Source: Desulfobaccales bacterium (GTDB lineage Bacteria > Desulfobacterota > Desulfobaccia > Desulfobaccales > 0-14-0-80-60-11). From it: DNA of 64,000 nt. The stretch spans positions 191,052 through 255,051 of the forward strand of contig JBBFLF010000001.1 in NCBI GenBank assembly GCA_037481655.1, given 5' to 3'. The notes beneath the pieces are model-generated. The model did no database searches and was not told the origin of the DNA. It saw only the letters and a program-made list of their open reading frames with translations. How positions within the stretch are numbered: the first letter of the stretch is position 1; each line of letters opens with the position of its first letter. A program made the translations under genes and the position numbers. Below, piece after piece: positions 48,209 through 56,937 of this stretch.

Positions 48209-49210
48209 ATGCCGCCCCGCTTCGGCGAGCTCATGGAGATGGCCACCCGCTTCCGGCCGGCCCGCATTCTCATGACCGCGGTGGAACTGGGCCTCTTTGA
48301 CCATCTGGAGGAACCCCGCACTCCCAAAGACCTGGCCGGTGTGGTGGGGGCCGACCCCCGGGCTTTGGAGATCCTCCTGAACGCCCTCACCGCTATGGGG
48401 GTGGTGCGCAAATCCGAGGGGACCTTCCAGAATGGCGAGGCAGCCTCCGCCTTCCTGGTTCACGGCACGGACAACTACCGGGGGGCCATCATCCGCCACC
48501 TCAGCCACACCTGGCACGGCTGGACGGAACTCACCGACACCGTGATGAGGGGGCGGGCCCCGGAGGTGAAGGCGGAAAAATGGCTGGACCGCCACCCCGT
48601 CCGGGAAGAGGTCTGGGTGCGGGACTTCATCTGGGGCATGCACGCCTTGGCCCGGGACCTGGCCCCAGAGGTGGCGGCCAGGCTGGATTTCACCGGGGTG
48701 CGCCGGCTCCTGGATCTGGGGGGCGGCCCCGGCACTTATGCCATCACCTTCGCCCAGGCGGCCCCGGAGATCACCGCAGTGGTTTTTGATCTGCCCGGCC
48801 CCTGCGAGATCGCTCGGGAAAACATCGCCCGCCATGGCTTAAGCCACCGGGTCACGGTGCTGCCTGGCAACTTCCTCACCGATGACATCGGGCGGGACTA
48901 TGACTTCATTTGGATCTCCCACATCCTGCACAGTCACAGCGAGGTCCAATGCCGGGGGCTCCTGGCCAAGGCGGTGGCGGCCCTCAATCCCGGTGGCACC
49001 CTGGCGGTGCAGGACTTCTTCCTGAACGACGACGGCTACACCCCGGCGGAGGCGGCCTTCTTTTCGGTGCACATGCTGGCGGTGACCCCGGAGGGCCGCT
49101 CCTACCGTTACCGGGAGGTGATGGAGTGGCTGACCGCCCTGGGTCTTTCCGCCCCGGAGCATGTCGCCACCAGCCCCCAGACCTCGGTGGTCCTGGCCCG
49201 GAAGCCCTGA
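48209..49210 (+). CDS. SAM-dependent O-methyltransferase (PF00891 type)
   Basis: A 333-residue enzyme with an N-terminal winged-helix dimerisation domain (ILMTAVELGLFDHLEEPRTP, DPRALEILLNALTAMGVV) and a C-terminal Rossmann domain. The SAM site is RRLLDLGGGPGTYAITFAQ and the substrate loop VVFDLPGPCEIAREN follows; FIWISHILHSHSEVQCRGLL is a further family segment. It resembles acetylserotonin and hydroxyneurosporene-type methyltransferases and BchU, so a small hydroxylated aromatic or carotenoid-like substrate is possible. The substrate is unknown. An AAGGAGGT ribosome site precedes the ATG. It is the last chromosomal gene before the tRNA and its island. Confidence 0.88.
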   Translation: MPPRFGELMEMATRFRPARILMTAVELGLFDHLEEPRTPKDLAGVVGADPRALEILLNALTAMGVVRKSEGTFQNGEAASAFLVHGTDNYRGAIIRHLSHTWHGWTELTDTVMRGRAPEVKAEKWLDRHPVREEVWVRDFIWGMHALARDLAPEVAARLDFTGVRRLLDLGGGPGTYAITFAQAAPEITAVVFDLPGPCEIARENIARHGLSHRVTVLPGNFLTDDIGRDYDFIWISHILHSHSEVQCRGLLAKAVAALNPGGTLAVQDFFLNDDGYTPAEAAFFSVHMLAVTPEGRSYRYREVMEWLTALGLSAPEHVATSPQTSVVLARKP

Positions 49211-49282
49211 AGGGTCGGGGAAGGACGGCCTGGCGGGGCTTTCGCGGCCGACCTGGGGGCTGTCCGAACCGGAGGGGTGAAA

Positions 49283-49311
49283 TTGCGGCCCCTGCCGGGC
49301 TGGCATATAAT
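49283..49311 (+). promoter_or_regulatory. Promoter of tRNA-Arg
   Basis: TTGCGG (49283-49288), a 17-bp spacer and a perfect TATAAT (49306-49311). Transcription would begin some 8 bases before the mature tRNA 5' end at 49327. Confidence 0.78.
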
Positions 49312-49326
49312 GGAAGCATGGCCAAC

Positions 49327-49403
49327 GCGCCTGTAGCTCAGGTGGACAGAGCAACGGACTTCTAATCCGTGGGTCGCAGGTTCGAATCCTGCCAGGCGCG
49401 CCA
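49327..49403 (+). tRNA. tRNA-Arg (anticodon TCT)
   Basis: A 77-base cloverleaf: acceptor GCGCCTG pairs with CAGGCGC, the D-arm is GCTCAGGTGGACAGAGC, the anticodon loop CTTCTAA carries TCT flanked by the GGA/TCC stem, and the T-arm is GCAGGTTCGAATCCTGC. CCA is encoded. Its 3' half is duplicated at 63565-63614, marking it as the integration site of the 14.2-kb element. Confidence 0.97.
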
Positions 49404-49405
49404 GG
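49356..49405 (+). repeat. Attachment site, left copy (attL, within tRNA-Arg)
   Basis: The first copy of the 50-bp direct repeat, from GGACTTCTAATCCGTGGG to GGCGCGCCAGG. It overlaps the 3' 48 bases of the tRNA gene. Confidence 0.92.
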
Positions 49406-49816
49406 AAAATCAAGGTCTTAGGTTATTCCCCCTCAAATCATTTATGCCAGGGATAACCAAGGGATAACCTGAATGCAGAAGGACACGGGGCGGGTTGGAA
49501 TGTTTCCTTGTGAAAACATGGGATCTTAGGTTCTGGCTTTCGCCATCCATCTAAAAGCCGCAGGGATTCGGATAACGCCGAGGTCGTCCAAACCCCGAGG
49601 TGCTGGGCCGAGTCAGACCCGTAATACGTATGCAATGCCAGAATAGAAAAACCGGGGGATGGGACTCCTACCCCCCCGGCTAAAGATGCTAGGGCCGGAA
49701 AATTTTTAAAATTCTTTAAGGCAATGAGCATATTAAATAATGTTATTTCTTATAATTTTGGGTAATCGTTAAGCAAGGAGAAAATAAATATTAATGGCTT
49801 TAAAGTATTGATAAAA
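49406..49816. other. Island left end: non-coding, with GGGATAAC direct repeats
   Basis: About 410 bp with no supported gene. GGGATAAC occurs at 49450-49457 and 49461-49468, one helical turn apart, and a related GGTTATTCCC is at 49421-49430. The same octamer is found at 63488-63495 by the right end, so these are possible arm-type integrase or excisionase sites. The right part is AT-rich, with an isolated TATAAT near 49750 that may drive the hsd genes. Confidence 0.55.
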
Positions 49817-52153
49817 ATGTCACAAACAGAAGCCGATGCCAGAATGGTGATTGACCAGCTTCTCAAGGAGGCTGGCTGGGATATTTTCAACAAATCCCAG
49901 GTTTCTACAGAGGAAGCTGCCGCCGATGGTCGCGCTGATTATCTCCTTAAAAACTCTCGAACCCAACCCTTAGCAGTCATTGAGGCCAAGCGATTCACTG
50001 TCGACCCATACAGCGCTAAAATACAGGCTAAGGAATATGCCCAGGCTTTAAATGCCCCATTTGTCTTCCTAAGCAACGGGGAGCAGCACTATTTTTGGGA
50101 TTATGCTGACGGCGACGCTCGTCCCATCTTAGGATTTCCCTCTCCCGCTGATCTAGAACGTAGGGCGAATCTCAAAGTCCATCGCTTCGGCTCTCTGGAA
50201 GAGTCTTTAAGGCGCATCCCTCTTCCCAAGACAATCCGTTTCAAAGGCGAAGATATAACGGTTCGCCCTTATCAAAAACAATGCCTGCAGAAAGCAGATG
50301 AGGCTTTGATAGCCGGCCGCCGCCGGATGCTTTTCGAAATGGCCACCGGGACCGGCAAAACCCTGACCATCGCCATGCTCATCAAGCGTTGGTTTCAGGC
50401 CGCGGTTATCTCCCGGGTGCTCTTTCTGGCTGACCGCATTGAGCTAGCCAAGCAGGCCAAAGAAACCTTTGACGATTACCTGCGAGATTGGCCTTCTACG
50501 CTTCTTTACGGCGGCAGGCGTAGCCTGGAAGGGCAGATCGTGGTGGGCACCTTGGATACCATCGCCAGCCAATTAGGGCCCGGCGGATTCGGCCACGCCT
50601 ATTTCGACCTGGTCATCACCGATGAATGCCATCGCTCCATCTATAATACCCACCGGGCCACCCTAGGGCATTTCGATGCCATCCACATCGGCCTCACCGC
50701 CACTCCTAATCCCGGAGAGCTAAGGTGGGTGAGCGAACATGAACGCCAGCTGGTTAAAAACACCTATATGTTTTTTGATTGCTGGAACAGCGCCACCCAA
50801 GAAGGCACGCCCACCTTCTCCTATCCTATTCAGCAAGCCATTCAGGAAGGCTACTTGGCCAACTATAAAATTTACCTGGCAGAAACCCGGCTGACCTTTG
50901 AAGGAGCCGTATGGGAGGATGAAGAAATAGTTTTTGGTGATTGGGGGCGCACTGCTGAATCTGAGGATAGACTTAAGCTTATTATTGAAGAATATTTCCG
51001 AGTTGAAGAAGAACGCTCTCAAGAACGTCCTCGCAAGACCATTGTCTTTGCCGTTTCGGAGAAGCAGGCGATAATCCTGGAGCGCCTTTTCAACAAATAC
51101 TTGCCGGATGACGCCTGCCTGCGTATCGCCCGCCAGATTAACCGCTCTCCCGGCCAAGTCAGGCAGGAGTTCGCCCAGAAAATCACCTGCTATTCCAACA
51201 ACGGCAATCCCAAACCCATCATCGACCGCTTCAAATACGACCCTTTGCCTATCGTGGCCGTCTCGGTGGACATGCTGGACACCGGCTACGATCATAAGGA
51301 AGTAGAGAATCTGGTTATGCTGCGCCCCACCCGGTCGGCCATCAAGTATGCTCAGATGCGGGGCCGTGGCAGTCGTCTCTGTCCTCGCATCGGCAAGACC
51401 GAGTTTTTGATTTACGATTTCGTGGGGAATTCCACAATCTTCAATGACCCTGGCGAACCTCATCACCGCCCTAAAGAGGTGGGCCGTCGCCCCGCTCCTC
51501 AGCCGCCTGGAGAACCCGGCCCTGGTCCAGAACCTGTCCCCCCGCCAGAGCCGCCGCCACCACCTCCCCGGGAGTTTATACAAATTCCGGAGGGTTCCCT
51601 CGAGGACGAATTCCGCCGTCGGGAGACTATCATCGTCGGGCCCGAAGGACTGGCCATTGACCGCAAAACCTATCGGGACAAGTTCACCGCCAAGGTGATA
51701 GAATTACAGCGCACCGACCCCGTGGTCCAAAAAATATTTGCCGGGCAGGAGGTCACCGAGGAGGAATGGGAAGCCCTGGCCCGGAAGCTGGATTCCCCGG
51801 AATTTTACTTCAAAGAAGAAAACTTGCGCCGGGCCTTTGAACAACCCACCGGTTCCCTCACCGACTTCATCCGGGCAGCCTTGGGGGTTTACCGTTTCCC
51901 CACCCGGGAAGAGCGCATCAAGAAGGTATTCCACACCTGGCTGGCGGAGCACTCTGATGCCCTCCACCCTGAACAGGCCCAGATGCTGCGTCTTCTGGAG
52001 GCTCGAGTATTAGCCGGCGACAAAATCGAGATGCCTCTGTTCAGCCGGCCACCTTTCTCTCTCTGGGGGGGCCGAGCTCGCATGGAAAAGCTTTTCGGCA
52101 GGGAAGGCCTTGTAAAAATCGTGGAAGAACTGAACACCCTCCTGGCAGCATAA
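49817..52153 (+). CDS. hsdR: Type I restriction enzyme R subunit (HsdR)
   Basis: The ATP-driven translocase and nuclease subunit of a type I restriction system, 778 residues. The nuclease motif is AVIEAKR near residue 55, preceded by GRADYLL. The helicase has Walker A EMATGTGKTLTIAML, DECHRSIYNT, GLTATPNPG and the second RecA domain with TIVFAVSEKQA, VDMLDTGYD and MRGRGSRLCP. A Pro-rich hinge (APQPPGEPGPGPEPVPPP) precedes the C-terminal HsdM-binding region. The ATG has no good ribosome site; a five-codon frame (MALKY, 49794-49811) behind AAGGAG ends five bases upstream, so translation may be coupled to it. The TTG at 49808 is another possible start. Confidence 0.93.
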   Translation: MSQTEADARMVIDQLLKEAGWDIFNKSQVSTEEAAADGRADYLLKNSRTQPLAVIEAKRFTVDPYSAKIQAKEYAQALNAPFVFLSNGEQHYFWDYADGDARPILGFPSPADLERRANLKVHRFGSLEESLRRIPLPKTIRFKGEDITVRPYQKQCLQKADEALIAGRRRMLFEMATGTGKTLTIAMLIKRWFQAAVISRVLFLADRIELAKQAKETFDDYLRDWPSTLLYGGRRSLEGQIVVGTLDTIASQLGPGGFGHAYFDLVITDECHRSIYNTHRATLGHFDAIHIGLTATPNPGELRWVSEHERQLVKNTYMFFDCWNSATQEGTPTFSYPIQQAIQEGYLANYKIYLAETRLTFEGAVWEDEEIVFGDWGRTAESEDRLKLIIEEYFRVEEERSQERPRKTIVFAVSEKQAIILERLFNKYLPDDACLRIARQINRSPGQVRQEFAQKITCYSNNGNPKPIIDRFKYDPLPIVAVSVDMLDTGYDHKEVENLVMLRPTRSAIKYAQMRGRGSRLCPRIGKTEFLIYDFVGNSTIFNDPGEPHHRPKEVGRRPAPQPPGEPGPGPEPVPPPEPPPPPPREFIQIPEGSLEDEFRRRETIIVGPEGLAIDRKTYRDKFTAKVIELQRTDPVVQKIFAGQEVTEEEWEALARKLDSPEFYFKEENLRRAFEQPTGSLTDFIRAALGVYRFPTREERIKKVFHTWLAEHSDALHPEQAQMLRLLEARVLAGDKIEMPLFSRPPFSLWGGRARMEKLFGREGLVKIVEELNTLLAA

Positions 52154-52163
52154 TTGGGAAGTC

Positions 52164-53702
52164 ATGGATTCCGGCGAACTGCAAAACACCCTGAAACGGC
52201 TGTGCAAGGTGATGTGGGAAGCCAATGTCACCAACCCCATCACCTATGTGACCCAGGTCTCTTATCTCCTCTTTCTCAAGATGCTGGAGGAGATGGACGC
52301 CGACCGCCAAATAAGCGGCAACGATAACCACCGTAGCCTCTTTGGCATTTTCAAAGTTGACGGGGAGGAGATTGACTTCCAGCCTCTGCGCTGGAGCGTG
52401 CTCACTTCCGATCCCGACAATGAGCGCATGCTGCGCACTCTGCGGGACACCCTGCCCAAGTTGGCGCGGCATCCGTGGCTCTCCCAGGGGGCTCGGGCAA
52501 TTTTTCAAAACGCAACGGTGGTGATCCCCGATGGCGCCACCCTGCGTAAGGCCGTGGACATCATCGCCCCCATCAATTTCCTGGCCGAAGACGCTGATGT
52601 TAAGGGAGACCTCTTTGAGCTTCTGGCCAACGACCTGGGCAGCCAGAAAAAAGCCGCCCAGTTCCGCACTCCCCGCCATCTCATCCGGGTGATCACCGCC
52701 ATGGTGGACCCCAAAATCGGCGAAACCGTGTGCGACCCTGCTTGCGGCACCGGTGGCTTTCTCATCGCCGCCTATGAGCATATCCTGCTGGCCAACACCA
52801 GCCCCGAGTTTATCCGGGAGAAAATCAGCCCCTACGGCACCCCGGTGCAAGTGGGCCTCGGCGACCGCCTCAGCCGGGAGCAGTGGGAGTTTCTCCAGAA
52901 AGGCACCTTTCACGGCTTTGACGGCGACCAGGACATCTTGCGCCTAGCCGCCATGAATGCCGTGCTGCACCACTTTGACCACTCTCCCCTAATTTGCCGG
53001 GACTCCATCTGCGGGAGTGAAGACCGCTGGGATGAAGTGCAGTTTGACGTAATCCTCACCAACCCGCCCTTCTCCGGGGCCCGGGGCGACGCCAAGCGCT
53101 CCCTCCGCATAGAAAAGGGGGATAAATATGTCCTATTTCTGGCCTATGCCCTACGCTCACTCCGTCCCGGCGGCCGCTGCGGCATCATCTTTCCCAACGG
53201 CATGCTCTTCGGCGACACTACCAGCCATCTTGAGGTGAAGCGCCGTCTTCTCCAGGAATTCGACCTCCAGGCGGTGGTGCTCCTCCCCAAAGGCATGTTT
53301 GAGCCTTACACCCCCAACCCCACCTGCTTTTTCGTCTTTCAAAATACCGGCCGGCCCACAGAGAATGTGTGGTTTTATCGGGTGGAAGGGGACGGCTCCT
53401 CCCTGAAAAAGGCCAGGAAATTCGGGCCTCAGTTTAGAAACGACCTGCCGGATCTCCTGGCCAAATGGCCCACCCGGGCGACGGAGGAGGGCCGGGCCTG
53501 GCTGGTGCCCGCTGAGCTCATCCGGGAGAAGAACTACAACATGACCCTGTCTGGCTTGGGTTTGGTAGCCCCGGAGAAGGTGGAGCATCCGGAGCCGGAG
53601 GAAATCCTGGAGTCCGTGGCTTTGAAAGAGGAGAGAATCCTCGACCTCATCCAGGAGATGCGGGAGCTTTTACGGGAGGGCAACAACAGTGGAACGCTAT
53701 GA
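52164..53702 (+). CDS. hsdM: Type I restriction-modification methyltransferase M subunit (HsdM)
   Basis: The N6-adenine methyltransferase subunit, 512 residues. The N-terminal helical domain (TLKRLCKVMWEANVTNPITYVT) is followed by the catalytic domain with motif I TVCDPACGTGGFLIAAYEHI and motif IV FDVILTNPPFSG, as in the type I gamma-class enzymes. It protects host DNA and is needed with HsdS for methylation and with HsdR for restriction. It starts 10 bp after the hsdR stop, and hsdS begins 14 bp inside its 3' end. The sequence is complete, so modification should be functional. Confidence 0.95.
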   Translation: MDSGELQNTLKRLCKVMWEANVTNPITYVTQVSYLLFLKMLEEMDADRQISGNDNHRSLFGIFKVDGEEIDFQPLRWSVLTSDPDNERMLRTLRDTLPKLARHPWLSQGARAIFQNATVVIPDGATLRKAVDIIAPINFLAEDADVKGDLFELLANDLGSQKKAAQFRTPRHLIRVITAMVDPKIGETVCDPACGTGGFLIAAYEHILLANTSPEFIREKISPYGTPVQVGLGDRLSREQWEFLQKGTFHGFDGDQDILRLAAMNAVLHHFDHSPLICRDSICGSEDRWDEVQFDVILTNPPFSGARGDAKRSLRIEKGDKYVLFLAYALRSLRPGGRCGIIFPNGMLFGDTTSHLEVKRRLLQEFDLQAVVLLPKGMFEPYTPNPTCFFVFQNTGRPTENVWFYRVEGDGSSLKKARKFGPQFRNDLPDLLAKWPTRATEEGRAWLVPAELIREKNYNMTLSGLGLVAPEKVEHPEPEEILESVALKEERILDLIQEMRELLREGNNSGTL

Positions 53703-54897
53703 TTTGCCCGAGAGGTGGGAATGGAAGAAAATCGGAGAGATTGCTAAAGTTGTTTCCGGATCAACGCCTAAGACAAACGTAGCTGAATATTGGAATGGGA
53801 ATATTTTATGGGCAACCCCGAAAGATCTGGGAAAGCTAAATAGTATTACAATTGATAATACAGAAAGGACTATTACTGAACTTGGATTAAATAGTTGTTC
53901 TGCTCAAATATTACCGCCTGGTTCGGTTCTTTTAACTTCAAGAGCGCCTATTGGACATCTGGCAATCAATACGAAGCCTATGTGCACTAATCAAGGATTT
54001 AAAAATCTTATACCAGGGCCAGAAATTTATAATAGATATTTATATTGGGTTTTAAAATTTTCGGTAAGGGATTTACAACATATCGGTAGAGGCGGAACAT
54101 TCGAAGAAATATCAAAATCAATGGTTGAATCCTTTGAAATCCCCCTCCCCCCCTTGGCCGAGCAAAAGCGCATCGTGGCCCGGATCGAGGAGTTGACCCG
54201 CCGCGTGGAGGAAATGCGCCGCCTAAGGCGGGAGACAATCGAAAATATTACCTATTTTCTTGACTCCAGCATTTCCCGGATATTTCGGGCAAATGGAGGA
54301 TGGCAGGAAACTACATTAGGCAAGGTTCTCACCCTTGTTCAGTACGGCCTTTCTTCAAAACTAACCACAGAACCCCATGGTTATCCGGTGATAAGGATGG
54401 GAAATATAAAAGACGGACGGGTCGTCACTGATGATTTAAAATACTTAGATATTCCGACCTCTGAAGCTTCGAAATATATTCTAAAAAAAGGGGATATTCT
54501 TATTAACCGCACCAATAGCGCAGAGTTAGTTGGTAAAGCAGGGCTCTTTCAAGAAGATGGAAAGTACCTATTTGCTTCATATCTCATACGGCTTAGAGTT
54601 AATCCTGAAGCTGTCGCTCCTGCTTTTATCAATTATTACATTAATTCTCCAGATGGACAGGCCTTTTTAAAGACACAAGGAAAAGATGCCATCGGGCAGA
54701 CCAATATAAACGCCAAACAGATTCGCCAAATGCCGGTGAGCCTGCCGCCGCTGGATGAACAGCGAAGGCTGGTGCAATACCTCGACTACCTTCAACAGAA
54801 GGCTAACGGGCTGAAACAACTGCAAGCCGAAACCGAGGCGGAGCTGGCCGCCTTCACCCCTGCCCTTTTAGCCAAGGCCTTCCGTGGGGAGTTGTAG
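53689..54897 (+). CDS. hsdS: Type I restriction specificity subunit (HsdS)
   Basis: Determines the bipartite recognition sequence of the system. The 402-residue product has two target-recognition domains separated by a conserved coiled-coil region: TRD1 at about residues 1-145, the first spacer PPLAEQKRIVARIEELTRRV, TRD2 at about 200-345, and the second spacer PPLDEQRRLVQYLDYLQQKA. The GTG start at 53689 overlaps hsdM by 14 bp; the nearest ATG is out of frame. The TRD-encoding DNA is visibly AT-rich while the spacer-encoding parts are GC-rich like hsdM. This indicates exchange of recognition domains with other hsdS genes. The target sequence cannot be predicted by reading. Confidence 0.94.
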   Translation: MERYDLPERWEWKKIGEIAKVVSGSTPKTNVAEYWNGNILWATPKDLGKLNSITIDNTERTITELGLNSCSAQILPPGSVLLTSRAPIGHLAINTKPMCTNQGFKNLIPGPEIYNRYLYWVLKFSVRDLQHIGRGGTFEEISKSMVESFEIPLPPLAEQKRIVARIEELTRRVEEMRRLRRETIENITYFLDSSISRIFRANGGWQETTLGKVLTLVQYGLSSKLTTEPHGYPVIRMGNIKDGRVVTDDLKYLDIPTSEASKYILKKGDILINRTNSAELVGKAGLFQEDGKYLFASYLIRLRVNPEAVAPAFINYYINSPDGQAFLKTQGKDAIGQTNINAKQIRQMPVSLPPLDEQRRLVQYLDYLQQKANGLKQLQAETEAELAAFTPALLAKAFRGEL

Positions 54898-54944
54898 TTA
54901 TAATTTTGATTATATTAATTATATGAAATAATTATAGGAAAGAG

Positions 54945-55808
54945 ATGAAAATGCCTCGATATAAAAAGTTATCGGTAGGTGTTATAAATATAAAAATTCA
55001 TCCCCATGCTCCCATGCTTTATAAAAATTTATTAGAAGATATTTTTAATTTTAGAGAAAAGGTTAAATTAAGAGGTTCTGATTGGGGAACGCCAGGTCAT
55101 ATATTTTACAATAATTCGGATAATAACTTAATTAAGGGGTTTTTTTATAAATATACTAATATTAGTCCTACACAACCATGGCTAAGCCTTATAGATTATG
55201 AACCAATTTATAATGAAAATGGCGAATCTATTCCTCAAATACCTGATTATTTAAAGCCAAACCTTAAATTTATTCATTTCATATTTTCTATATATAAACA
55301 TAGATTATTCTTTGATGCAGACGCTATATCCCCTCTTATTATGGGAAAATTATTAAAGGGGCTATTTCAAGATCGTAAAATTATTGATAAATATGGAGAT
55401 GTTGATGTAATAGTTCAATCATCAGCTGACGCCATTGAAAAGATACTCAGTATTCCATCTATAACAAAATTAGAGATATCCATAACAAAACTTAATCCAG
55501 ATGAGTTAAGTGGTTTAAAAAAAGAAATTTATAAAAGATTAGAAAGGCTTAGAGTGAGGAATCATACTGAAATTGATTCTTCGTCTAAAGAAATAGGATT
55601 AAATCCGGACGAACATACAAAAGCTTTGATGGAACTTGCTATCGAAAATGGCAAGATTGTCGCTACTGGTTATGATGGTGATGAAAAAATAGTTGAGTCA
55701 TCCGAACCTCATCCAGTAATAAAAAGAGGTTATTATGATCCCAAGCGTGAAGATATATACCGAGCTATGAAGAGATTAATTAATAGTTTTTTCCATAACG
55801 GCCGATAA
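54945..55808 (+). CDS. DUF4747-like protein, candidate defence component
   Basis: A 287-residue soluble protein from very AT-rich DNA. It resembles the DUF4747 family as I recall it: KKLSVGVINIKIHPHAPMLY near the start, WGTPGHIFYN, KGFFYKYTNISPTQPWLSL, YLKPNLKFIHFIF, HRLFFDADAISPLIMGKLL, and VDVIVQSSADAIEKILSIPS, then TKLNPDELSGLKKEIYKRL. Its activity is unknown. It lacks membrane segments and recognisable nuclease or NTPase motifs. An AGGAAAGAG ribosome site precedes the ATG. The membrane-protein gene follows after 5 bp, with its ribosome site in the stop of this one, so they are translated together. It lies 47 bp after hsdS, so it could be read from the hsd promoter. Confidence 0.75.
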   Translation: MKMPRYKKLSVGVINIKIHPHAPMLYKNLLEDIFNFREKVKLRGSDWGTPGHIFYNNSDNNLIKGFFYKYTNISPTQPWLSLIDYEPIYNENGESIPQIPDYLKPNLKFIHFIFSIYKHRLFFDADAISPLIMGKLLKGLFQDRKIIDKYGDVDVIVQSSADAIEKILSIPSITKLEISITKLNPDELSGLKKEIYKRLERLRVRNHTEIDSSSKEIGLNPDEHTKALMELAIENGKIVATGYDGDEKIVESSEPHPVIKRGYYDPKREDIYRAMKRLINSFFHNGR

Positions 55809-55813
55809 GGGTC

Positions 55814-56431
55814 ATGGAATTTTTTAAAAAAATGGTTAGAAATATTAAAAATCAATATAAAGGATTAAAAGAGAGTTTTTTGTTATATTATAATACTTAT
55901 GGTAAATTATATGCTTTTATTAGTTCTCCCTATTTACATTTCTCAATATTTATTTCACTTTTATCTTATCCTGCATGGCATCAAGGATCAAACTTGTGGT
56001 ATGAAATGACATTATCAATACTACCAAATATTCTTGGGTTTACTTTGGGAGGCTATGCTATTCTATTAGCTTTTGGTAATGATGAATTTCTTAAATTAAT
56101 TGCTGGAAGAGATAATGATAAAAAAGGAAATGGAAATAAGTCTGACAGTAAATACAATTCAAACGAAAGAGAACATTCGCCTTATATGAAATTAAATGGC
56201 GCTTTCATTCATTTTATATTTTTTCAAGGTATATCAATATTATTTTCAATAATTGGGAAATCATGGGAAATTAAAACTGGATTCGCAGCATTCATTGGTT
56301 TTACATTATTAATATATGCGATATCGACTGCAATAGCTGCAGCAATTGCAATCTTTAATATTTCAGAAGTTTTTGATAGATTTGTAGAAATAAAAAATCA
56401 GATAAATCAAAATAATAAAACTAAAAAATAA
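55814..56431 (+). CDS. Small membrane protein with about four helices, partner of the DUF4747-like protein
   Basis: A 205-residue membrane protein of unknown family. Likely helices are HFSIFISLLSYPAWH, MTLSILPNILGFTLGGYAILLAF, LNGAFIHFIFFQGISILFSI and GFAAFIGFTLLIYAISTAIAAAIAIF. A hydrophilic, Asn/Lys-rich loop (about residues 103-126) separates helices 2 and 3, and the ends are Lys/Asn-rich. The gene is as AT-rich as the preceding one and starts 5 bp after it with coupled translation (stop, AAGG, ATG). A soluble sensor plus a small membrane protein is a frequent layout in abortive-infection systems, which makes a membrane-damaging effector a reasonable inference, without direct proof. Confidence 0.7.
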   Translation: MEFFKKMVRNIKNQYKGLKESFLLYYNTYGKLYAFISSPYLHFSIFISLLSYPAWHQGSNLWYEMTLSILPNILGFTLGGYAILLAFGNDEFLKLIAGRDNDKKGNGNKSDSKYNSNEREHSPYMKLNGAFIHFIFFQGISILFSIIGKSWEIKTGFAAFIGFTLLIYAISTAIAAAIAIFNISEVFDRFVEIKNQINQNNKTKK

Positions 56432-56937
56432 TATCATAGAATATATATTGAAAAAATTTTTAAGATTAAGGGGCCCTTCTTCCTAAAATTTGTTTTATTT
56501 GCACATTTCTTATAACAGAAAAAGTCCTTGTAGGTCTGATGGGGTTCACCATCTACCTACGGATTTCAGGGTTAATCTATCTCAAAACCATGACTTCAAG
56601 TTGGGCAAGAAATTACTGCACTTCAAAATTTTTTCAATGTCTATGGACTCAAAGATCTTGGCGGTTCCCACTATCAATGACCATCAAAAGGACATTGATT
56701 AACTTTATTGTCTTTAGAATAGGGTCAATAATGATAATCTTGAAGTTGAATATGATATCACAGCTGCCGGTTCCTCCGACATAACGCCGTAGCGTTCCAG
56801 TGTGGACTGGCCCGTTTGGTGGTGAATCGCAGGGGCCGGGTTAATTTTAAATGGCAAACATTGGAAAAGGCTATTTATACCAATTTGGCACAAATGGGTT
56901 AAGTTTTTCGATGCGATTTTCTATAGGGGGATGGGTT
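56432..56937. other. Gene-poor stretch, possibly degraded DNA
   Basis: About 500 bp with only short overlapping frames (70 and 81 codons at 56490-56784) that lack ribosome sites and family features. Composition shifts from AT-rich to mixed. Nothing recognisable was found. Confidence 0.4.

Noticed and set aside
56490-56784. Two overlapping small frames after the membrane-protein gene
   Set aside because: No ribosome sites, no family features, and they overlap each other almost completely.
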